A stretch of 64,000 nt of DNA from RGIG8745 sp045576655 (GCA_045576655.1 JAZNGW010000022.1:124001-188000); one strand, 5' to 3'. Shown: positions 15,766 through 24,448, numbered from the stretch's first letter. The notes: generated from the letters alone by a model not told the origin. Made by a program: numbers and translations.

Positions 15766-16926
15766 CTAAAGTCTGATTTCCACTGTTGTTCCTTTTCCGT
15801 CCTCCGACTTTACGTTTATCTCACCGCCGTGGTTCACCACAATTTGTTTGCACAGGCTTAGTCCTATGCCGCTGCCTTTTTTCTTGGTGGTGAAGAACGG
15901 CACGAATATCCTTTCCAGTGCATCTGGCAGAATGCCCTGTCCGTTATCTTCCACTGTAATAAAGACTTTTTCTTTATTTCCAGCGTTCCCTTTTTTGCAG
16001 GTGCATCTGACTTGTGGCACTGTTGTTGATGCTGTTGCTTCCATCGCATTCTTCAAGAGATTAATCATCACTTGTTCCATCTGTCCGCGGTCCGCATAGA
16101 TTGAGATGTCTTCATCATTGCCAGTGTCGAATGTTACGAACGGCTGTGGATATAACTTCTTCAAGTCGGCAAAGAACCCCTTCACCTCTATTTGTGTCTT
16201 CTCAGGCATCGCCACACGCGTCAGTTTACGGTAATTCTCCACAAAAGTTAGCAGTCCTTGACTTCGTCTGTGTATTACGTCTAATCCTTGCGTTAGCATT
16301 TCTGCAGAGTCGTTTGTGTTGGCCATTTCGCAAAGTGTCTCTGACAAGGAAATAATAGGAGTTATCGAATTCATTATTTCGTGCGTCAGCACCCTCACAA
16401 GTTTGTGCCATGAGTCCACTTCCGTTCTCTCCATTGCGCTCTGTATGTTCTTCATGGCCACGATGATTCGTTTGCTTCCGCCAACGGTAACGAGCGAATG
16501 GCTCAAAGCATATTCCTTACCGTCTAACTTGACGATTTCTTCCTTGCGGTCGATGGCTTCCACTGCGCTTTTCTGCAATAGGTAAGATTCGCCCACAATC
16601 TCTCTTGCTGTTGGGTTCATCCATTCCACGTGCCCGCTCTCCGTAGTCAGCATCACAGCTGTATCCACCTTCTCCATCAACGTCTTGTAGTATAGCAGTT
16701 GGGCTTCCGTCTGTCCCAGGCTCTTTTCTGTTTTTCTCTGCACAATCCTTTCTGTGTCAAGCAGGTCGCATGTGTTGACAGTCCATCTATACATGGCAAA
16801 GACGGATATAGCCATCACCATCCCAGCCCCTATGGTGCAAAACCACATTTCGTGTATCACAGCCAGACACAGGGCGAAAGCCATGAGCAAGATGACTGCT
16901 ATATGTATGAAGAAACGCTTTTTCAT
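15766..16926 (-). CDS. Sensor histidine kinase, NtrB type, partner of the adjacent sigma-54 activator
   Basis: 386 residues. Two N-terminal membrane segments (residues ~8-47) with almost no periplasmic loop are followed by a helical linker and a PAS-like region (~75-160). The HisKA H-box is VRVLTHEIMNSITPI, and the HATPase domain has the N box (NLLKNAMEA), G1 (DNGQGI) and G2 (GSGIGLSLCKQIV). The short periplasmic part suggests a membrane or cytoplasmic signal. Its ATG overlaps the stop of the regulator gene (ATGA), giving coupled translation. The pair is divergent from the tolC operon. Confidence 0.92.
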   Translation of the reverse strand: MKKRFFIHIAVILLMAFALCLAVIHEMWFCTIGAGMVMAISVFAMYRWTVNTCDLLDTERIVQRKTEKSLGQTEAQLLYYKTLMEKVDTAVMLTTESGHVEWMNPTAREIVGESYLLQKSAVEAIDRKEEIVKLDGKEYALSHSLVTVGGSKRIIVAMKNIQSAMERTEVDSWHKLVRVLTHEIMNSITPIISLSETLCEMANTNDSAEMLTQGLDVIHRRSQGLLTFVENYRKLTRVAMPEKTQIEVKGFFADLKKLYPQPFVTFDTGNDEDISIYADRGQMEQVMINLLKNAMEATASTTVPQVRCTCKKGNAGNKEKVFITVEDNGQGILPDALERIFVPFFTTKKKGSGIGLSLCKQIVVNHGGEINVKSEDGKGTTVEIRL

Positions 16927-18290
16927 TTGTTCAGTTTTCGATATAAAGAGTATCTTGTTATTCCGAGCAGTTCGGCGGCACGGCTTATGTTGCCGTCCGC
17001 TCTCTTCATTGCGCGCTCTATGGCATCACGCTCCAGTTTATCGAGATTCATGGGCAATCCTTCAGTTTCAGCATCTTGAGTTGGTTGAGTTGCAGGTTGC
17101 AGCATGAAGTTGTATGGTTTCAGCACAGAGGAGTCCGCCATTATCACGGCGCGTTCCACTGCATGTTGAAGTTCTCGCACGTTTCCTGGCCAGTCATATT
17201 TCATCAGCATCAGTTTTGCGTCTCGCCCTATGCCGCGTATCTGCTTGTCGTATTTCTTAGCATACTTCGCAAGGAAGAAGTCGGCAAGCAGTAGCACGTC
17301 CTCGCCTCGTTCCCTCAGTGGCGGAATATGAATTTCCACAGTATTTATTCTGTACAATAGGTCCTGGCGGAATGTCCCTTCAGCCACCATTTGCATGATT
17401 TTTGCATTTGTTGCACTAATCAGTCGCACATCGATTTTCTTTGTCTTGGTGCCGCCCACTCTGGTTATCTCCTTTCGCTCTAATGCCATGAGTAGTTTGG
17501 CTTGCGTAGCGAGTGACAGGTTACCTATCTCGTCGAGAAACAGCGTTCCGCCCGAAGCCACTTCCATGCGTCCTGCCTTTGGTACGGTTGCTCCTGTGAA
17601 CGCTCCCTTCTCGTATCCGAAGAGTTCGCTTTCAAACAGTTGCTCTGGTACGCTGCCCAGGTCAATTGCTACAAGCGGGTTGTCTCTGCGCTTTGATAGT
17701 AGTTTGAGCATTCTTGCCACGACATCTTTTCCCGTTCCGTTCTCGCCCAGAATAAGGACGTTGGCGTCAGTCTCAGCCACACGCTCAATCATCTGTTTGA
17801 CCCTTTCCATTGCAACCGACTCGCCGATGAGGTTTGGCACTTCCTCTGTTGTTGATTGGCTAAGCATTGCCACCTTTTCTTTCAGAGTCTTGACCTCACG
17901 TCGTGAGCGCCTCAGCTCAACGGCCGATTTTATGGTACCCAGCATCTTGTCGTTTTCCCAAGGTTTGGATATGAAGTCCGTTGCTCCAGCCTTGATTGCA
18001 CGTACAGCCTTGTCCGTGTCGGAATAAGCCGTCATGAACACCACCACTGCATCACTGTCAATGCGGAGTATTTGTTCCAGACATTCCATGCCCTCCTGGC
18101 CGCTCACGGCATCGCGGGTGAAGTTCATGTCCAGCAGAATCACGTCAGGGTCAAACGTTTTCATGAAGTGTTCCACTCGGTCCGTTTTGGTTGCCACTCT
18201 CACAGCTTCCACCCTTGGCTTCAGCAACAGATTCAGTGCAAACAGCACATCCTCATTGTCGTCAACGATAAGAATCTTACTATTTTCCAT
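16923..18290 (-). CDS. NtrC-family sigma-54-dependent response regulator
   Basis: About 455 residues. The receiver domain (KILIVDDNED, with phosphoacceptor Asp in VILLDMNF) is followed by an AAA+ domain with Walker A GENGTGKD and the sigma-54 contact loop GAFTGA. The domain also contains FLDEIG. A C-terminal Fis-type helix-turn-helix ends in AELLGITRYSLYRKLNK. Such proteins activate sigma-54 promoters from upstream sites. The ATG at 18290 (MENSKILIVDD) is preferred over one at 18314, because the -7 box at 18312-18319 would leave the longer start outside the transcript. A sigma-54 promoter and a palindrome lie in the same intergenic region. Confidence 0.95.
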   Translation of the reverse strand: MENSKILIVDDNEDVLFALNLLLKPRVEAVRVATKTDRVEHFMKTFDPDVILLDMNFTRDAVSGQEGMECLEQILRIDSDAVVVFMTAYSDTDKAVRAIKAGATDFISKPWENDKMLGTIKSAVELRRSRREVKTLKEKVAMLSQSTTEEVPNLIGESVAMERVKQMIERVAETDANVLILGENGTGKDVVARMLKLLSKRRDNPLVAIDLGSVPEQLFESELFGYEKGAFTGATVPKAGRMEVASGGTLFLDEIGNLSLATQAKLLMALERKEITRVGGTKTKKIDVRLISATNAKIMQMVAEGTFRQDLLYRINTVEIHIPPLRERGEDVLLLADFFLAKYAKKYDKQIRGIGRDAKLMLMKYDWPGNVRELQHAVERAVIMADSSVLKPYNFMLQPATQPTQDAETEGLPMNLDKLERDAIERAMKRADGNISRAAELLGITRYSLYRKLNK

Positions 18291-18311
18291 TTGTCGATGT
18301 TTCGTTCGTTG

Positions 18312-18319
18312 CAAAGATA
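18312..18319 (-). promoter_or_regulatory. -7 box for the regulator-kinase operon
   Basis: CAAAGATA on the plus strand is TATCTTTG on the minus strand, 22 nt before the regulator ATG. The -33 element is weak. Confidence 0.55.
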
Positions 18320-18363
18320 ATTAAAATACATATATGTCAGGTGTGCGTTAATGAACAAAAAAC

Positions 18364-18377
18364 GTGCGCATGCGCAC
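18364..18377. promoter_or_regulatory. Putative NtrC-type upstream activator site
   Basis: GTGCGCATGCGCAC is a perfect 14-bp palindrome about 57 nt upstream of the -24 element. Looser symmetry continues outward (AACAAAAAAC on the left, GTGTTTTGTT on the right). Position and symmetry suit the binding site of the divergently encoded activator; binding is inferred. Confidence 0.6.
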
Positions 18378-18432
18378 AGTGTTTTGTTTCTTTAAAATCT
18401 GCAACTGCTTTAAAATCAGCGATTAGCACGTT

Positions 18433-18448
18433 TGGCACGTATCTTGCT
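18433..18448 (+). promoter_or_regulatory. Sigma-54 (-24/-12) promoter of the exporter operon
   Basis: TGGCACGTATCTTGCT matches the consensus TGGCACGnnnnTTGCW. GG (18434-18435) and GC (18446-18447) have the obligatory 10-nt separation. The predicted transcript start is near 18459, upstream of the ATG of the TolC-like gene. Confidence 0.85.
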
Positions 18449-18483
18449 GTATAGAATTGCAGGAGACGCAAAAACAATTAATT

Positions 18484-19950
18484 ATGATAATTATGATGAA
18501 AAGACTATTAACCAATTCCGTTCTGTTGATGCTGCCCTTGCTTGCAGGTGCTCAGACCGATACGCTTCGGCTTACGCTGTCAGAGGCGATCTCGCTTGCA
18601 CAGAAGCAGTCGTCCGAGGCACAGGCGGCGCGCCACACCTTCCTCGCCGCAGAATGGAACTACAAGTATTACCGTGCCAACTATCTGCCCACACTCACCT
18701 TCAGGTCGAGTCCGAGCCTCAACCGTGTCATCAGCAAGATAACCCTGCCCGATGGAACGAGTTCGTTCGTCAAGCAGAACCAGCTTAGCACCGATGCCAC
18801 TCTGAGCATAACGCAAAACATTGCCCTCACTGGCGGACAGCTATTCCTCAACACCTCGCTCCAGCGTCAGGACGAGTTCGAGAACAAGACCACAGCCTAC
18901 AACTCCCAACCCGTCACCATCGGCTACCAGCAGGCGCTCTTCGGCTACAACACCCTGAAGTGGGACCGCCGCATCGAACCGCTCCGCTACCGCGAGGCAA
19001 AGAAACGCTACAACGAGACAATGGAACTCATAGCCTCACGCGCCAGCAGCCACTTCTTCAGTCTGGCATCGGCTCAGACCGAACTTGAGATAGCGGAATA
19101 CAACTACGCCTCCGCCGACACTCTCAGCCGTTATGCACGCGGACGCTACGACATCGGCACTATCACTGAAAGCGAGATGCTCCAACTCGAACTCAACAAA
19201 CTCACCGAGGAGACCAACGTACTCAATGCACGCACCAACCTCGAAAACGTGATGCAGACCGTCCGTTCCTTCCTCTCACTCAGTAACGACGTTGACATCA
19301 AGGTGACTGTCGAGTCCGACGTGCCCGATGTGAAGTTCGACCTCACCGAGGCACTTCGTCTTGCTCACGAGAACAGCCCTGATCCCGACACGTATGAGCG
19401 CAACCGTAGGGAGAGCCGCAGCAACCTTGCCTACGCACGTGCCAATGCCGGACTCAAAGCCGACCTCTACGTCCAGTTCGGACTCTCACAGACTGCCGGC
19501 AATCTCAGCGACAGCTACCGCTCTCCCCAAAACCAGCAGTATGCCAGCATAGGCATCACTCTGCCTATCCTTGATTGGGGACGCGGCAAAGGCAGGGTAC
19601 GCGTGGCACAGTCCAACGTCGACCTTGTCGACACCCAGGTCGAACAGGCAATGCGTGACTTCGACATCAACGTCAGCAAGATGGTGCGCCAGTTCAACCT
19701 CCAGTCCTACCGCGTTCAGGTAGCAGAGAAGACTGCCTCACTTGCCCGCCATCGCTACGATGTAGCCCGTCGCCTCTACATCCTCGGTAAGTCCACCATC
19801 CTCGACTTCAATGCCGCCACCTCGGAAAAGGACTCCGCCCTGCGCAGCCACATCAGCGCCCTTCAGACCTACTGGAGCCTCTACTATGGACTCAGAAGTA
19901 TGACGGGAGGTGATAGCAATAGAGAAACATTACAATTATTAAGAGACTAA
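18484..19950 (+). CDS. TolC-family outer membrane efflux protein
   Basis: About 488 residues. The signal peptide (MKRLLTNSVLLMLPLLAGA) is followed by two OEP repeats of long amphipathic helices typical of TolC (SLAQKQSSEAQAARHTFLAA; LAYARANAGLKADLYVQFGL). It would form the trimeric outer membrane channel for the HlyD-type adaptor and ABC permeases downstream. Clustered ATG codons at 18484, 18493 and 18496 are all possible. A TTG at 18457 is rejected because it lies at or before the predicted sigma-54 transcript start. Third codon positions are visibly richer in C/G than in the genes around 38-48 kb. Confidence 0.9.
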   Translation: MIIMMKRLLTNSVLLMLPLLAGAQTDTLRLTLSEAISLAQKQSSEAQAARHTFLAAEWNYKYYRANYLPTLTFRSSPSLNRVISKITLPDGTSSFVKQNQLSTDATLSITQNIALTGGQLFLNTSLQRQDEFENKTTAYNSQPVTIGYQQALFGYNTLKWDRRIEPLRYREAKKRYNETMELIASRASSHFFSLASAQTELEIAEYNYASADTLSRYARGRYDIGTITESEMLQLELNKLTEETNVLNARTNLENVMQTVRSFLSLSNDVDIKVTVESDVPDVKFDLTEALRLAHENSPDPDTYERNRRESRSNLAYARANAGLKADLYVQFGLSQTAGNLSDSYRSPQNQQYASIGITLPILDWGRGKGRVRVAQSNVDLVDTQVEQAMRDFDINVSKMVRQFNLQSYRVQVAEKTASLARHRYDVARRLYILGKSTILDFNAATSEKDSALRSHISALQTYWSLYYGLRSMTGGDSNRETLQLLRD

Positions 19951-19983
19951 TTAACATCAATAACACCCCACACCCTACATACC

Positions 19984-20016
19984 TACTCCTCCCCTTGGGG
20001 AGGTCGGGAGGGGTCC
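19984..20016 (+). repeat. C-rich/G-rich hairpin element (R2), copy 1
   Basis: CCTCCCC / GGGGAGG stem with a 2-nt loop, followed by TCGGGAGGGGTCC. It sits between the TolC and HlyD genes, 11 nt before the HlyD ATG. Confidence 0.8.
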
Positions 20017-20027
20017 TCTAATTCATT

Positions 20028-21278
20028 ATGGACATAAAACTCACCAAACGCCCGTGGTACATCCGCCACAAATATTACATCATCTTTGGAGTCGCCCTCC
20101 TGGCGCTCCTTGTCTACAACCTCATCGTCTTCTTCGGGCCGACAACCGTCCGCACCGATGCCGACGACGTCAAGATTGGCGAAGTCACCAATGACGACTT
20201 CCGCGAATATGTCGATGTCGAAGGACTCGTCCAGCCCATCATGACCATTAAGGTCAACAGCCGTGAAAGCGGCAGTGTAGCACGCATCGTTGCTGAAGAA
20301 GGAACTATGCTCAACATTGGCGACACCATCCTTGTCATTGACAACCCCGACCTGCAGCGCACCATCGAAGAGGAGCGTCTGGCATGGGAGAAACAGCAGA
20401 TCAACCACCGCCTGCAGCAGTACCAGATGGAGCAGAAAAGCCTTTCGCTCCGCCAGCAGTCCTTACAGGCAGAGTACGACATGGAGCGCCTGAGCAAAAG
20501 TTATACCCTCGACAAGGAGGAGGCGCAGATGGGCATCAAGAGCAAGGCACAGCTCGAAGTGGCTGAAGATGAGTACGAGTATAACATCAAGAAGACTCGC
20601 CTCACCCTCGAAAGCCTGCGCCACGACTCCGCCGTCAACGTCATACAGCGCACACTCCTCGACAACGAACTGGAGAGCAGCCACAACCGCTACCAGCGCA
20701 CCCTCCACCGCCAGTCCGACCTTGTCGTGACAGCCCCCGTGAGCGGACAACTCAGTTTCGTCAACGCCACCATAGGCCAGCGCATTGGTTCGGGCGAAGC
20801 CATCGCCGACATCAAGGTGCTCGACTCCTACAAGATTCAGGCGTCGCTCAGCGAATACTACATCGACCGCATCACGACAGGACTTCCGGCATCCGTAACC
20901 TATCAGGACAAGGAATATCCGTTGCGTATCAGTCGTGTCGTCCCCGAAGTCAAGGAACGTATGTTCACCGTCGAACTCACCTTCACAGGCGACATGCCCG
21001 ACAATGCCCGAGTAGGCAAGAGCTACCGCCTACAGATAGAGCTTGGCAAACCAGAAAAGTCCATCGTCATTCCTCGTGGCGAATTCTACAGCGTCACAGG
21101 CGGACGTTGGGTCTACCGCCTCACTCCTTCAGGCGACAAAGCAGTGCGAGTGCCTATTACCATAGGCCGACAGAATCCGCAACAGTACGAAGTGCTTGAA
21201 GGACTGCAACCAGGCGACCGCATCCTGATTTCCAGCTACGATAAGTTCGGCGATGCAGAGCAGGTGGAACTTAAATGA
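20028..21278 (+). CDS. HlyD/MacA-family membrane fusion protein
   Basis: 416 residues. A single N-terminal membrane anchor (~residues 18-38) is followed by the lipoyl-like half motif (VNSRESGSVARIVAEEGTML). A long coiled-coil hairpin covers ~105-225, then the second lipoyl half (LVVTAPVSGQLSFVNATIGQ), a beta-barrel, and a C-terminal membrane-proximal domain ending in LEGLQPGDRILIS. It bridges the inner-membrane ABC permeases to the TolC-like channel. An R2 hairpin occupies the region just before the start codon. Confidence 0.92.
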   Translation: MDIKLTKRPWYIRHKYYIIFGVALLALLVYNLIVFFGPTTVRTDADDVKIGEVTNDDFREYVDVEGLVQPIMTIKVNSRESGSVARIVAEEGTMLNIGDTILVIDNPDLQRTIEEERLAWEKQQINHRLQQYQMEQKSLSLRQQSLQAEYDMERLSKSYTLDKEEAQMGIKSKAQLEVAEDEYEYNIKKTRLTLESLRHDSAVNVIQRTLLDNELESSHNRYQRTLHRQSDLVVTAPVSGQLSFVNATIGQRIGSGEAIADIKVLDSYKIQASLSEYYIDRITTGLPASVTYQDKEYPLRISRVVPEVKERMFTVELTFTGDMPDNARVGKSYRLQIELGKPEKSIVIPRGEFYSVTGGRWVYRLTPSGDKAVRVPITIGRQNPQQYEVLEGLQPGDRILISSYDKFGDAEQVELK

Positions 21279-21365
21279 GGAAATATGTTGAGCAACATGC
21301 ACTTGTATTGTCATTTTTCACAAAACCGAATCGTATATAATATATATAATCTAATAAATACAACA

Positions 21366-23243
21366 ATGAAACAGAAAGCATTAATCATGGCTTTGCTCAT
21401 TGCATTGCCGTTTGTAGCACTTGCTGCAAAGAAAGTCAAAGTCTGGGAATCCCCAAAGACATTGTACAGCAACACCAGAGTAATCACTTTCACCAAAGTG
21501 GAGTTTACCGACACTGCCACAGTCGTACACGTCAGTGCGCGGTTCAGACCTCACTATTGGATTAAGATGCCTACCACAAGTTATCTGACCGACGACCTTG
21601 GCAACAAATATTCTGTTACCAAAGGCGTAGGCATAAAGTTGGGCGAAGAGCACTGGATGCCCGAATCGGGAGTAGACAGTTTCAAAGTCATGTTCCAACC
21701 GATGAAGCGCGTTCCCAAATGGTTCGACTTCTCAGAAGGCGCTCCCGCCGATAACGCTTGGGCACTTTACGGTGTGCATCACGACCGCAAGGCCCTCGGC
21801 ATCACCATCCCTAAGGAGTGGAAGAAGGTGAAATACAACATGAACGACACGCTCGAGCCTTATCGCTTCGTAGCCGACGGCAAGGTAAAGCTGAAGTTCA
21901 CCGTGTTGGGCATGCGCAAGGGTATGAAATATGAAATCGGCGCCGCTCACCCTGTCTTCGGTCAGAATGGTTGGGAGAACATCTTCATTGAGGTCAACGA
22001 TGATGGCAAAGCCGAATATGAGATACCGATGAACACTCCTGGCTACTTCATGCTGCACAACAACAGCCCGGCAAGTCTGGTAAACGTCTACACCGTTCCT
22101 GGCGACACAATGGAAATCCTCATCGACATGAGCGCAGATAACAAATCCAAAAACTTCGTTGCAGGTATTAAAGGACGTCATGCAGGTCTGTTCATGGAAC
22201 TTCAAAACAATCCTGAAATCCAACAGACGATTGAAAGCATGTTCGACAAGAAGGAGTATTACAATACTCTCAAAGACGGTACTCCAGAACAGAATTCCGC
22301 ATACATGAAGACGTGGTTAGAAGATAGCAAGGCGAAGGTCGATGCAATGAAGATTTCCGAAGCTGCCAAACAATTGGCAAAACTCAACTTGGAGGAAACC
22401 TATCTCAGGGGCGCGGTGAGCGCTGTTCGCAACATTTGGGCTTCCGCCTATAACGAAGCAAACGGGATAGACGTGGTGGAGCGTTTTGGCGGTTCATACG
22501 AAAAGTTCAACGAATGGCGCAACACGCTTGAGATACCGAAATTCTCAAACAATGCAGACGAAACAACCACACCGCAACTGGACTGCCTCAACTCCGAATA
22601 TGCCACATACTCTCGTGAACTTGCCGGTGCCATGAGCAACTTCACCGACCACTTAATCCGCAACTCAAAGATGTTGCAATATGCCTATACCCACAGTCTG
22701 CTCAATGGTGAATTGGCATGGAGCGACAAATATGTGGAGAAGGTGACCGACCCGACATGGCGACAAATGCTTACAGACTACAAGGCAGAACAGGACAGAC
22801 TGAAGAAAATCTCAGACGGATACTCCTTCTACCTGCCGTGGCCAGAACTCGACGGTAATGCTGTCATGAAGAAGATTTTGGAGAAGCATCGTGGCAAAGT
22901 CGTGTTCCTTGATATCTGGGCAACTTGGTGCGGTCCGTGCCGCATGGGACATGAGCAGATGAAACCAATGAAGGAGCAGTATGCAGGCAAGGACGTAGTG
23001 TTCATCTATATCACTCCGCCGTCATCTCCTGTTGGTACATGGCGCGAAATGATTACGGAAATCGAAGGCGAGCACTATTATCTAAGCAACGAACAGTGCA
23101 AAGACATCATGGCTACACTTCAGAGCGAGGGATTCCCAACTTATGCCGTATACGACCGCAATGGCAACATGACATTCAAAGAAGTCGGGCTGACAGGCAA
23201 CAGTACTTATTCCAGCGCGATAGATAATGCTTTGAAGCGCTAA
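21366..23243 (+). CDS. Periplasmic thioredoxin-fold (TlpA-like) protein in the exporter operon
   Basis: 625 residues from the start MKQKALIMALLIALPFVALA, a signal peptide. That ATG is chosen over an in-frame one at 21285, which would bury the signal. The N-terminal half is beta-rich with no confident name. A helical middle region leads to a C-terminal thioredoxin domain with KVVFLDIWATWCGPCRMGHEQ (~residue 520). The CGPC active site and cis-Pro (GFPTYAVYD) point to a thiol-disulfide oxidoreductase of the Bacteroidetes TlpA/ResA type. Its position between adaptor and ATPase genes suggests redox maturation of the exported substrate or exporter parts; this is inference. Confidence 0.82.
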   Translation: MKQKALIMALLIALPFVALAAKKVKVWESPKTLYSNTRVITFTKVEFTDTATVVHVSARFRPHYWIKMPTTSYLTDDLGNKYSVTKGVGIKLGEEHWMPESGVDSFKVMFQPMKRVPKWFDFSEGAPADNAWALYGVHHDRKALGITIPKEWKKVKYNMNDTLEPYRFVADGKVKLKFTVLGMRKGMKYEIGAAHPVFGQNGWENIFIEVNDDGKAEYEIPMNTPGYFMLHNNSPASLVNVYTVPGDTMEILIDMSADNKSKNFVAGIKGRHAGLFMELQNNPEIQQTIESMFDKKEYYNTLKDGTPEQNSAYMKTWLEDSKAKVDAMKISEAAKQLAKLNLEETYLRGAVSAVRNIWASAYNEANGIDVVERFGGSYEKFNEWRNTLEIPKFSNNADETTTPQLDCLNSEYATYSRELAGAMSNFTDHLIRNSKMLQYAYTHSLLNGELAWSDKYVEKVTDPTWRQMLTDYKAEQDRLKKISDGYSFYLPWPELDGNAVMKKILEKHRGKVVFLDIWATWCGPCRMGHEQMKPMKEQYAGKDVVFIYITPPSSPVGTWREMITEIEGEHYYLSNEQCKDIMATLQSEGFPTYAVYDRNGNMTFKEVGLTGNSTYSSAIDNALKR

Positions 23244-23298
23244 GGGAAATTGATAACAGCGCGTAAGAAAATCACAGAAACCGCGGAAAAAACTTCAT

Positions 23299-23374
23299 AA
23301 CGCACTGCGTTATGTACAAAACGCACTGTGTTATGCACATAATGCACTGCGTTATATACAAAACACACTGCGTT
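23299..23374. repeat. Palindrome array B, 21-nt period
   Basis: Four 13-nt units (AACGCACTGCGTT and single-base variants) start at 23299, 23320, 23341 and 23362, exactly 21 nt apart, separated by 8-nt spacers such as ATGTACAA. The first is part of a 19-nt palindrome, CATAACGCACTGCGTTATG. CCGCGG at 23281-23286 lies almost in phase and may be a fifth unit. The rest of this 338-nt gap is AT-rich remnant sequence (repeated AATCnG-type words) and a -7 box. Confidence 0.82.
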
Positions 23375-23550
23375 ATGAAGAATTTAGCGAAGAGAAAAAC
23401 ATCTCCGACCAATACTCTGAGAGTTTTGGAGTGGGGAGTGGAAAATAAAGGAGCGCGGATTTTCTGAATAATCAGGGTACTCGTAGTAATCTGAAAATTC
23501 TGAACACTCCGATTACTCCTATAAAAACAAACAATAAGAGATTAATTAAC

Positions 23551-23558
23551 TAATTTTG
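23551..23558 (+). promoter_or_regulatory. -7 box upstream of the ABC ATPase gene
   Basis: TAATTTTG, 23 nt before the ATG. No convincing -33 element. It suggests an internal promoter for ATPase plus permeases. Confidence 0.4.
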
Positions 23559-23581
23559 TAACCATAAGAAAACAAACAGAC

Positions 23582-24241
23582 ATGATTAAGACAGAAAACA
23601 TCACAAAGGTATTCCGCACGGAAGAGGTGGAGACATGGGCACTCAACGGAGTAAGTTTTGAAGCCAAGGAAGGAGAGTTCGTAGCAATAATGGGGCCTTC
23701 GGGCTGTGGCAAGTCAACACTGCTCAACATCCTCGGTCTGCTCGACAATCCGACAGAAGGCTGCTTCTGGCTCAACGGCACAGACGTGGCGCAGTTCACC
23801 GAGAACCAGCGTACCGCTCTCCGCAAGGGAGTCATCGGTTTCGTGTTCCAGAGCTTCAACCTCATTGACGAACTCAACGTGTATGAGAACATCGAACTCC
23901 CTCTGCTCTACATGGGCATACCTAAAAAGGAGCGCAAGGAACGTGTCAATGCTGCGATGGAGCGCATGGACATCATGCACCGCGCGAAGCACTTCCCTCA
24001 GCAACTTTCTGGTGGCCAGCAGCAGCGTGTTGCCATTGCCCGTGCCGTGGTTGCCAACCCTAAACTCATCCTTGCCGACGTGCCTACGGGAAACCTCGAC
24101 TCGAAGAACGGTCTGGAGGTGATGGAACTGCTCCGCCAGCTCAATCTTGAGGGCACAACCATCGTCATGGTGACCCACTCACAGCGCGATGCCGCCTACG
24201 CGGGTAGAATCGTTAACTTGTTTGATGGAAAAATTGTATAG
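23582..24241 (+). CDS. ABC transporter ATPase (MacB/LolD type) with altered Walker B
   Basis: 219 residues, the normal size for LolD/MacB-type ATPases. Walker A is GPSGCGKST (~40), the Q-loop is FVFQSFNLI (~91), the signature is LSGGQQQRVAIARA (~141) and the H-switch is VMVTHSQRD (~198). Walker B reads LILADVPTGNLD: residue 167 is valine (GTG at 24080-24082) instead of the catalytic glutamate. It should power the two permeases encoded downstream. Family knowledge says loss of this glutamate strongly impairs ATP hydrolysis, so the protein may bind ATP with little turnover, or the base may be an assembly error. See findings. Confidence 0.9.
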   Translation: MIKTENITKVFRTEEVETWALNGVSFEAKEGEFVAIMGPSGCGKSTLLNILGLLDNPTEGCFWLNGTDVAQFTENQRTALRKGVIGFVFQSFNLIDELNVYENIELPLLYMGIPKKERKERVNAAMERMDIMHRAKHFPQQLSGGQQQRVAIARAVVANPKLILADVPTGNLDSKNGLEVMELLRQLNLEGTTIVMVTHSQRDAAYAGRIVNLFDGKIV

Positions 24242-24242
24242 G

Positions 24243-24334
24243 ACCCACCCCCGACAATATATACTCCTTTGGGAAGATAAACCTTCCGTCGTCGCAAGCG
24301 GAACTCCTATCCCGTTCCGCCCGCAAGGGAGGGG
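24243..24334 (+). repeat. R1 structured intergenic element, copy 1
   Basis: About 92 nt starting 2 nt after the ATPase stop. It contains hairpins GGAAG/CTTCC (24272-24287) and GCGGAAC/GTTCCGC (24298-24320) within pyrimidine-rich and purine-rich ends. Near-identical copies follow both permease genes. Confidence 0.82.
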
Positions 24335-24407
24335 AGGGAGTATATACAATAATTAACAAGAGGCTAATTAACAATAATAATAACAACTAACACCCGCCCC
24401 AACATCC

Positions 24408-24444
24408 TACTCCTCCCCCTTGCGGGGAGGTTGGGAGGGGGTCC
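24408..24444 (+). repeat. C-rich/G-rich hairpin element (R2), copy 2
   Basis: CCTCCCC (24412-24418) / GGGGAGG (24424-24430), followed by TTGGGAGGGGGTCC, ending about 5 nt before the permease ATG. Confidence 0.82.
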
Positions 24445-24448
24445 GATT

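Noticed and set aside
17395..18027. 210-codon plus-strand frame opposite the sigma-54 activator gene
   Set aside because: Shadow of a strongly supported minus-strand gene; the translation shows no family features and no promoter or start context.
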